Positions 57,296 to 64,000 of a DNA stretch of 64,000 nt are shown here, piece by piece (the first letter of the stretch is position 1; each line of letters opens with the position of its first letter). Source of the DNA: Arcuatula senhousia (Eukaryota; Mollusca; Bivalvia; Mytilida; Mytilidae); the NCBI GenBank assembly GCA_963971305.1, contig OZ020307.1:16071501-16135500 (forward strand), in the 5' to 3' direction. The notes beneath the pieces were generated by a model. It saw only the letters and a program-made list of their open reading frames with translations. It did no database searches and had not been told where the DNA came from. A program made the position numbers and the translations under genes.

Positions 57296-59363
57296 CTCAG
57301 ATTTGCAGGTAATTTTAAATCAGAATCAGTTGGAGATACCTGTTGGGGGACGTCTCAAATTTTTTCTTCAGAAATGGCAACAAATAACCAACGATCAGTG
57401 GGTATTGTCAATAGTGGAACAAGGGTACAAACTGGAGTTCATTCAGAAACCTCCTTGGTTGGGAGTAAAACAAACTTCAGTTGCCAAAAAGAACATGGAA
57501 ATTTTACTTCAAGAGGTAGATACCCTTTTAGAAAAAGACGCTATAGAAATCGTTCCGATGAATCAAATTCAAACAGGTTTCTACAGCACATTTTTTCTAG
57601 TACCCAAGAAAAACGGGAAAATGAGACCCGTGATAAATTTGAGACCCCTCAACAGTTATCTCCAAAAGAAACATTTCAAAATGGACACATTAGCAAAAGT
57701 ATTGAACTTGGTGAAACCAGGAGATTGGGCCATAAGTCTAGATCTAAGCGATGCTTATCTCCACATTCCGATTTTTCCAGGCCATCAAAAATTTCTAAGA
57801 TTTTTTATAAACGGCAAAGCATACCAATTTCGGGCACTGTGCTTCGGCCCAACGTCTGCTCCAAGGGTATTCACGAAAGTGGTGTCAGTGGTGGCAGCCT
57901 TTCTGAGAGCTCGGAATGTGAGATTAATTGTTTATCTAGACGACTGGCTCATTGTAAATCAAAACAGAAAACAACTTCTCTTAGATCGAGAAGAATGTCT
58001 CAATCTCCTGATAGAACTGGGATTTTTAGTAAACAAAGAAAAATCAAACCTACATCCAACTCAGAATCTTGTGTATCTAGGGGGCCTTTTCAATCTGCAA
58101 AAAGGCCTAGTATTTCCGACTCAAGAACGAATCGACAAGTTGAATTTGGCTATAGACAAAATGAAAAGGGTTGTCAGAATGCCAGCACTGGATTTTCTTC
58201 ACCTATTGGGTTTGATGGCCTCATGCATAGAACTAATACCAAATGCACGTCTATTCATGAGGCCAATCCAACTTCATCTGCTTTCTTTTTGGAGGCCAAC
58301 AAGTCACAAGTTGCATCAATTAGTCCCAGTCACCAGTCACTTAATTGCACATCTAGCATGGTGGCAAGATCCTGTGAATGTTCTGAAGGGCAGGTCCATA
58401 CACCCTCAAAAAACTTGCATGACCATAACGACAGACGCTTCGAAAGTAGGGTATGGGGCTGTTATGGACAAGAAAATTTTTCAGGGCAAATGGTCCATAA
58501 CAGAGAGCAAGAAACACATCAACTGCTTAGAAATGGAAGCAGTAATCCGTGCAGTCAAGCATTTTCTAAAGTTTCTGAAAGGTCGAACAGTACTGATAAG
58601 GTCGGACAATACGACAGTTGTTCAGTACATTCTAAAACAAGGTGGGACCAGGTCACCCCAACTGTGTTATCAAACATGGGAACTTTGGAATGTAGCAATC
58701 AAGAACAACATTACGCTCAAAGCAACACATGTGTTAGGTTCCTTGAATCAGACTGCAGACCATCTGAGTCGTTACACAATTCGGCCCACAGAATGGTCCC
58801 TGAACAAACAAATAGTTCAGAAGCTATTTCTCAGGTGGTCCAGCCCCTTGATGGATCTATTTGCGTCAGCCGAGAACAAACAAACGGAAATATTTTGTTC
58901 TTGGATCCCTCATCCTCAGTCATTTGCATTGGATGCCCTGACGATTTCATGGGACAACATGTATGCCTACGCGTACCCTCCCCTATGCCTTATACCCAAA
59001 GTGCTTCAGTATATGAGGCAGTTCAAGTGCCAAATTCTCCTGATTGCCCCAATGTGGCCACGGAGACATTGGTACCCAGAGCTGCTTCACCTTCTGATAG
59101 ACTTTCCAGTCAGGTTGCCAAATGTCCCGGATCTCCTGCATCAACCGAAATCAATGTTTTATCACCCAAATCCGGAGATATTCAGCCTGACTGCATGGCT
59201 TCTATCAACCGATCCTTCCAAGCAGAAGGATTTTCAGATGAAGCTAAACAGTTATTATCGGCGTCATGGCGGAAAGGAACGCAACGCGATTATAGCGCCA
59301 AGTTCAAACAGTACTGTAGCTGGTGTCAGGAGAGGCAAATTGATCCCCATAATGCAACTTTGA
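57087..59363 (+). CDS. DIRS ORF2, reverse transcriptase - RNase H - methylase-like domain
   Basis: 758 codons from the first ATG; the real start is uncertain because it overlaps ORF1 by 209 nt. RT: GGRLKFFLQKWQQIT, FFLVPKKNGKMRPVINLRPL, DLSDAYLHIPIF and YLDD (283-286). RNase H: TDASKVGYGAV (D450), CLEMEAV (E482), IRSDNTT (D507) and QTADHLSR (D558). After that LMDLFASAENKQ (about 588) to LLIAPMWPRRHWYPELL (about 670) is the block often described as a Dam-methylase-like domain in DIRS elements. All RT and RNase H catalytic acids are present. Confidence 0.94.
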   Translation: MLRTIQTILTNTRKVVQIVTTTTNLSMLLISLFRKIEQVVSSRTRKMVTQGLQTQHPLEVFVYHGKAPDDSDLQVILNQNQLEIPVGGRLKFFLQKWQQITNDQWVLSIVEQGYKLEFIQKPPWLGVKQTSVAKKNMEILLQEVDTLLEKDAIEIVPMNQIQTGFYSTFFLVPKKNGKMRPVINLRPLNSYLQKKHFKMDTLAKVLNLVKPGDWAISLDLSDAYLHIPIFPGHQKFLRFFINGKAYQFRALCFGPTSAPRVFTKVVSVVAAFLRARNVRLIVYLDDWLIVNQNRKQLLLDREECLNLLIELGFLVNKEKSNLHPTQNLVYLGGLFNLQKGLVFPTQERIDKLNLAIDKMKRVVRMPALDFLHLLGLMASCIELIPNARLFMRPIQLHLLSFWRPTSHKLHQLVPVTSHLIAHLAWWQDPVNVLKGRSIHPQKTCMTITTDASKVGYGAVMDKKIFQGKWSITESKKHINCLEMEAVIRAVKHFLKFLKGRTVLIRSDNTTVVQYILKQGGTRSPQLCYQTWELWNVAIKNNITLKATHVLGSLNQTADHLSRYTIRPTEWSLNKQIVQKLFLRWSSPLMDLFASAENKQTEIFCSWIPHPQSFALDALTISWDNMYAYAYPPLCLIPKVLQYMRQFKCQILLIAPMWPRRHWYPELLHLLIDFPVRLPNVPDLLHQPKSMFYHPNPEIFSLTAWLLSTDPSKQKDFQMKLNSYYRRHGGKERNAIIAPSSNSTVAGVRRGKLIPIMQL

Positions 59364-60190
59364 CTCAGGTAGCAGATTTTCTTACATTTCTGTTTAATAA
59401 AGGGCTTCAATATCGAACTATTGCAGGGTATAGATCGATGATTTCCAATGTATTGCCATCGGTTGACAATGTACCGGTAGGACAACATCCTTTAATAGTC
59501 AGGTTAATTAAAGGGATTTTTAATAGCAGACCCCCTAGTACAAAGTTAGTTCCAGAGTGGGACTTGCAACGCGTTCTTAGGATGTTACAAAATACTCCTT
59601 TTGAACCTATAGCTGATGTAGATTTGAAACATTTGACTTTAAAGACAGTCTTTTTAATCTCTATTACTACTTTCAGGAGATGCAGTGACTTACAGTCTCT
59701 CAGAGTAAATACTCCATTGATGAGGGTTCAACAGCAAGGCATATCATTTGTAAGATGTGGACTGGCAAAACAAGACCGTCAAAATCATAAAATTTCAAAA
59801 ATTTTTGTTCCGGCATTCAGTGAAAATGAAAAGTTAGATCCTAAGCGACATCTTCTTTCTTATTTAGATAAAACAAGTGAATTTAGAAAACAGTTGAACA
59901 ATGATCAACGGGGGAAACTCTTTTTGTCTTTTTCGGAACCTCACAAACCTGTAACTACACAGACAATTTCACGTTGGATATTACAGGTTATTAAAATGGC
60001 TTATCCAGACGATTCATTAGGCAATGTCAAAGCCCATTCTACAAGAGCGATTGGCCCGTCGTGGGCACTTTATAAAGGTGCATCTTTACATTCAATTCTG
60101 GAAGCAGCAGATTGGAGCTGTGAATCCACATTTGGACGATTTTATCTGAGAGATTTGTCAGTTGATGTTTTAGATACATGTACTTTGTAA
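57374..60190 (+). CDS. DIRS ORF3, tyrosine recombinase (N-terminal part overprints ORF2)
   Basis: 938 codons from the first ATG in frame. Recognisable recombinase sequence begins about 59215 (residue 615) with SASWRKGTQRDYSAKFKQYC, a SAM-like core-binding domain. Catalytic residues: R769 in TTFRRCSDL, H888 and R891 in KAHSTRA, W914 in EAADWS, Y924 in STFGRFYLRD. All are intact. The first ~610 codons lie over the RT-RNase H region in another frame and are Ser/Asn/Gln-rich without a domain; whether they are translated is unknown. The functional start may be internal. Confidence 0.9.
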   Translation: MATNNQRSVGIVNSGTRVQTGVHSETSLVGSKTNFSCQKEHGNFTSRGRYPFRKRRYRNRSDESNSNRFLQHIFSSTQEKRENETRDKFETPQQLSPKETFQNGHISKSIELGETRRLGHKSRSKRCLSPHSDFSRPSKISKIFYKRQSIPISGTVLRPNVCSKGIHESGVSGGSLSESSECEINCLSRRLAHCKSKQKTTSLRSRRMSQSPDRTGIFSKQRKIKPTSNSESCVSRGPFQSAKRPSISDSRTNRQVEFGYRQNEKGCQNASTGFSSPIGFDGLMHRTNTKCTSIHEANPTSSAFFLEANKSQVASISPSHQSLNCTSSMVARSCECSEGQVHTPSKNLHDHNDRRFESRVWGCYGQENFSGQMVHNREQETHQLLRNGSSNPCSQAFSKVSERSNSTDKVGQYDSCSVHSKTRWDQVTPTVLSNMGTLECSNQEQHYAQSNTCVRFLESDCRPSESLHNSAHRMVPEQTNSSEAISQVVQPLDGSICVSREQTNGNILFLDPSSSVICIGCPDDFMGQHVCLRVPSPMPYTQSASVYEAVQVPNSPDCPNVATETLVPRAASPSDRLSSQVAKCPGSPASTEINVLSPKSGDIQPDCMASINRSFQAEGFSDEAKQLLSASWRKGTQRDYSAKFKQYCSWCQERQIDPHNATLTQVADFLTFLFNKGLQYRTIAGYRSMISNVLPSVDNVPVGQHPLIVRLIKGIFNSRPPSTKLVPEWDLQRVLRMLQNTPFEPIADVDLKHLTLKTVFLISITTFRRCSDLQSLRVNTPLMRVQQQGISFVRCGLAKQDRQNHKISKIFVPAFSENEKLDPKRHLLSYLDKTSEFRKQLNNDQRGKLFLSFSEPHKPVTTQTISRWILQVIKMAYPDDSLGNVKAHSTRAIGPSWALYKGASLHSILEAADWSCESTFGRFYLRDLSVDVLDTCTL

Positions 60191-60404
60191 ATATGTTACA
60201 GATTTTCAAGTTTTCATATTGCAGTTGTTTTGTTACTGTTAACATTATCATGATTATTCATTATGTGGTGGATGGATTTTTAAAATTATTGTGCAGAGAG
60301 ACAAGACTCTTATTTTACTCAATATAATTGGTTCATACTGGGAAATGGTTAGAAGAAATTCAACTTCACCGCCAGATGGACATTGCTTCACAATCTGTAC
60401 TATC

Positions 60405-60514
60405 CTGTTAGTAACTTTGACAGGTAAGTATAAATTAATGAAATAATAATTGAAAAATTTGTAACTCAAGTTACAATTTTATGAATTTATACTTACCTGT
60501 CAAAGTACCCACCT
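60405..60514. repeat. DIRS internal complementary region
   Basis: CCTGTTAGTAACTTTGACAG starts the half complementary to the left end; the other half ends in TTATACTTACCTGTCAAAG and is complementary to the right end. The halves meet at AATT 60448-60451. Confidence 0.92.
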
Positions 60515-60554
60515 CCACCCCTAGTTTTGAATTTCTTTTCTAGGTGTGTTTTTA

Positions 60555-60713
60555 GAGCACGCCAAAAGAACTGAATTGTTATTGTAAATCACGTGACATA
60601 CAGATGATGATTAGGTAGATATTTGAAATCATCTGTATGTTTTATTGCGAGAAGTGAGCGGTGCGCAAAGAATATAATCCTGTTAGTAACTTTGACAGGT
60701 AAGTATAAATTAA
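60555..60713. repeat. DIRS right inverted terminal repeat
   Basis: Reverse complement of 55383-55542. Beyond it 60714-60751 continues to the right terminus and pairs only with the internal complementary region. Confidence 0.9.
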
Positions 60714-60751
60714 CTCATAAAATTGTAACTTGAGTTACAAATTTTTCAATT

Positions 60752-60800
60752 TTAGGTCTTGGAACAATCAATTTTTTCATTGAGCCATTATTTCGTTAAA
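60752..60800 (-). pseudogene. LINE fragment, distal to DIRS insertion
   Basis: On the minus strand RNNGSMKKLIVPRPK runs into the DIRS edge and, with one AATT, continues in frame into IEMYKQSFLYSG on the other side. Upstream the frame is broken by a stop near 60800. Confidence 0.7.
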
Positions 60801-61497
60801 GGTATGGGTTATCAGAAAAATTAAACATGCTTGTAAGATAAAATGTAGTTGCGTCGTTATCAGAAATATATCGTAAATTAAAGAAACATAAAGTACATTG
60901 TGTATTGAAGTTAAAAAATACAATTTATCACAATGTTTCAAATAAAATGGCATTTGAAATAAATAAACCCTTAAATCAACAATGTCTATAAAAAAACTAC
61001 AATGTATACTTTGAGAATACAATGTTCTTAACATTACCGTTTATAAAGATATCACTGTTTTTATAAACCCACACACGCTTTTGCATAAGTCTACAGGGCA
61101 GCAAACCAGTTTGACTCAAAAACTGGTAAAGTCACATGATAATTTCTGTCTAATTGAGGGACTTTTCAGTAAAAGGAATGAACTCAAAAATGATGTATTA
61201 TTCAACGTATGGGTAAAAATCATTTGCAACTAACATATAAACCCACAGCCATAAAAAATCAATCTTGAACGGAAATAAAGAAATTCTTTCTTCGTCCATT
61301 AGCCTGTTAGAACCAGTTTTTTTTTACCAGTTCCTCCTCTTTTGCCTAAAATAGTGACCGATCCTGCAAATGTGCAACCTGTGTATACCTCGGTTGCTTC
61401 CATCATATTTTCGATCAGTCACATACCAGCCCTTACAGGTGAACAGAATGCTGGTTAGTCCTCTCTTAACCCAGAATTGCTGCTGCCAGCCATAGTA
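60801..61497. other. Non-coding stretch
   Basis: AT-rich, perhaps the decayed remainder of the LINE. Nothing else recognised. Confidence 0.35.
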
Positions 61498-61676
61498 CTG
61501 TAAACATACTTATTTTCGCATGGTATTTATTTTCACGGATTTCGCGGTCAAGTATTTTTTCGCGAAATTAAATACCTGCGAAATGAAATAAATAGAATAA
61601 TGAGCAGAATTCGCGAAATTAAGTACCCGCGAAATTGGGTAAAATCGTTAAACCGTGAAAATAAGTATGTTTACAG
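61498..61676. mobile_element. TA-flanked MITE (TIR CTGTAAACATACTTATTTTC)
   Basis: 179 bp. The ends are perfect 20-bp inverted repeats CTGTAAACATACTTATTTTC, flanked by TA (61496-61497 and 61677-61678). It contains several TTTCGCG/CGCGAAA motifs. Confidence 0.88.
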
Positions 61677-61678
61677 TA

Positions 61679-64000
61679 ACTAAATGGCACTTCTACAACA
61701 TTACTCTCGAATTGCAGTAGGACCTGGGTCTTTGACACTTGGATATGTTGAAACTGTACCATTCCTGCCTAGTACTTGGACTACACTGTTATGCATCACC
61801 AGTACCTGGATGCAGACTTTGGAGGTAACTGCTCTTGCCTCATACTCCAATCCAGCCTTCACCAGTTGAGTTGTTTAGACATGGGGTGTACCTGGATCAG
61901 AGAGGTTGTTCCTGTCCTGTTTTGAACTCAGACTTTTGCCATAATGCAACACCAGTACATTATAACAACTTGGATTTAACCAGACCAATCAGACATAACA
62001 ATCCAGTCTTATTAAATTGCCATAGTCCACCCAGCGCACAGTTGTCATCGACAGTTTTCAGTCTGCTAGACTAACCTACCTGGCCACAGTTGTTTAGCTC
62101 AAAATTATTTTAAAAAAGAAATTTTACTAGTATCCTGCTCCTTCCTATTACACCAACCTGGCCAGGCCTTATAAAAGTACGCACTTACACCAACAGGTGC
62201 CATCGCTGCAGACCCTACAAGATAAAGTCAAGATGTTAAACTTCCACAGACCTGGGTTGCACATTTGCCATTTTCTCCAATTCTCTTCACAAAACTATTT
62301 CAAATTTGTTGTTGAATGAATTTTATAAAATTGATTCATCCTTCATGTCTTCATGTCTTCAATCTGTTGGAAATACATTTTTTTATTGTCTCGCCTGCTA
62401 AGCAGAGTGAGACATAGGTGTTACTTTACCAGCGGTGGTGGCAGGGTTAACTTTTGTGTTGTTTTATGAGCACCTCCATATCTGAGGACCTATAAGTCCT
62501 AGGTTGATAAAACTTTGTATGTTTATGCCCCAGTAGTAGCTAAGTTGCACAGTTGCATCTCCTTCTTTTGACCTTGACCTTGATTTTCCGGTTGATTGAA
62601 TTTGACAATGTTAAATACATACATATTGCATTAGGGGTTGCTGGCCCCTACTGTTTTAGAAAAAAAGGCCAAAAGGGTCTAAAATGGGTGTATTTGCAAA
62701 ACGTCTGTAGAATGTTTGTTTTCATACCATTTTGATCATTCTTTGTGAATTGTATTCCTCTATAAATAGATGTTAACTAAATGTGGCACCTATTTTATGT
62801 ATCTTACACTATTACATTGCTAAGCATGGTCAAAATCTTTTTTATTTGAAGTCGAATTTTCAAAATCTTTTTTCTATTGGAATCCTTGTGAAAATCCCTG
62901 CTTGGGTTTTTCAATCAGATTTGCAATATCTCCTGTTTTCCAGAAATTAGGGGTCAAAGGGGCCAAAAACTCAAATTTGTCTGGACTAATTGTTTTATAC
63001 TATAACTTTAGTTGTAGTGGGCGTGTCAATTGTTATGTTGTTTTAATATAATGTTTCCAACCATAAAAGAAAGCTTTCACTTGCATTTTGGGTATGTGGT
63101 CCCTACTGTGCCAGAGAAAAAGGGGCCAAAAGGGGTAAAATGAAAACAAAACTGATGTAAAACGTTTAATTATTTTTTATCTGATTTTGATATAAAAAAA
63201 ATTAATTCCTTTGTTCCTCAATATATTCCTGGGTATATTCTGTATACATTATGTGTCCAAGGTTTTTATGCCTCTTGGACTGTTACTTGTCTAAAGGGGT
63301 GTGGGGGGAGGGGTTCAAAGTTGGGCCAACTATAAATGCCAAGTATAAGAGTTTTCCTTACATGGTTGGTGTAAATAAAAAAAAATCAAATATGCAGTAT
63401 AAGTCCACCACAGAATGCATGTGTCAAAAACCTTAAATTGTGAGTCTACCATGGGCTTCATGTGTCCAAGGCATTTGACAATCCATATAAGGCCTCCAAC
63501 GTACAGTATTCAACATGTTGCGATTGTATCATGCTGCACACGGGCATAGCTTTTTATCGATTTTTTGCATCGCTATCTTTAAACCTTGACATTTATTTTC
63601 AGGTTGAGTGCCTTTTTGACAATTTTCAAAACTATATTCATGGTAATAGCAATGTTAAACTTTTATGAGTAGGTTGATAAAACTTGGTATGCAGATACCT
63701 CATTAGAAGTTTATCACTGTTGCATCCCAATTTTCTGAATTTGAACTAGATTATCTGTTTGCATATTCAACTTTTTATGCCCCCATAACGACACTCATTG
63801 CTGTTCATCCATTCTTAGGTTTGTCCATATACTAGTATGTATGTCTGTTTGATGGCACAAATTTATGTCAGGCTTTCCTCAGAAACCATACATCAGAAGG
63901 ATTTAAAATTTTGCAGGGTGGTATGATAAACTGTACATCTATAGTGACTTTCAGACCTGTCAGACTTCTTCTTCCTGTTTTGGACTGGGCTGATATGAAG
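61679..64000. other. Dispersed-repeat-rich non-coding flank
   Basis: From about 62390 a repeat begins TGTCTCGCCTGCTAAGCAGA and continues with GGGGCCAAAAGGGG-type phrases to about 63140, related in style to 6030-6780. The segment 61684-62075 is somewhat GC-richer but matches no family. No exon recognised. Confidence 0.4.

Larger units (their letters stand above)
55369..60751 (+). mobile_element. DIRS-type tyrosine-recombinase retrotransposon
   Basis: The 5383-bp element has gag-like, RT-RNase H-methylase-like and tyrosine-recombinase frames, inverted terminal repeats (55383-55542 and 60555-60713) and an internal complementary region (60405-60514). The first half of that region is complementary to the left end (55369-55417) and the second half to the right end (60690-60751); they meet at AATT (60448-60451), which is also the outermost AATT at both termini. 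This is the DIRS-1 arrangement (family knowledge: circular intermediate, recombinase insertion without the usual LTR target duplication). All three frames are open, so the copy may be recent or active. Confidence 0.95.

Noticed and set aside
57374..59200. Long Ser-rich frame over RT-RNase H as an independent gene
   Set aside because: No domain is visible; it overlaps a catalytically complete frame. Kept only as the upstream open part of the recombinase frame and as a finding.

Overview
This is eukaryotic DNA: AT-rich, mostly non-coding and dense in transposons, with short exons in long introns. The host gene and the repeat style (repeats ending in ACGGACGG runs, a CACT-tailed SINE-like end, abundant small TIR elements) suggest a marine bivalve, possibly a mytilid mussel. 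The species call is inference. No bacterial genes, CRISPR array, rRNA or tRNA gene was seen.

The one well-supported host gene is USO1 (p115, general vesicular transport factor) on the minus strand, 42675 down to 10046. I placed 22 coding exons, each with consensus splice sites, and the reading frame is continuous through all 21 junctions (926 residues plus stop). About 25 N-terminal residues (a first coding exon above 42675) were not found. Exons from 42675 to 21900 encode the armadillo-like head, those from 18493 to 11023 the coiled coils, and the last exon (10111-10046) the acidic tail. A single orphan exon-like segment lies at 54589-54682.

Layout. 1-10045: repeats and the USO1 3' flank. 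10046-42675: USO1, its introns filled by a decayed piggyBac (12541-16466, TTAA-flanked), a TTAA-flanked composite with a 170-bp satellite and a nested 1.33-kb insertion (18704-21510), a second truncated piggyBac (23405-24983), a 146-bp tandem array (27200-28480), an array of 89-bp units that each duplicate a splice acceptor plus 70 nt of the next exon (32315-33270), and a 2.86-kb inverted-LTR palindrome (38002-40860). 42676-50067: small TIR elements, a LINE 3' end and an internally deleted hAT (47457-49993). 50068-53654: a Mutator-like element with a PHD-finger gene, then a 1.05-kb Mutator-like foldback MITE, both with about 9-bp target duplications. 55369-60751: an apparently full-length DIRS-type tyrosine-recombinase retrotransposon inserted in a LINE 3' end. 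60752-64000: LINE remainder and dispersed repeats.

The items most worth a second look are the decoy splice-acceptor array in USO1, the inverted-LTR insertion, the paired subterminal palindromes that co-vary between two piggyBac copies, the PHD-finger Mutator element, and the DIRS element whose empty site can be read from the interrupted LINE frame.
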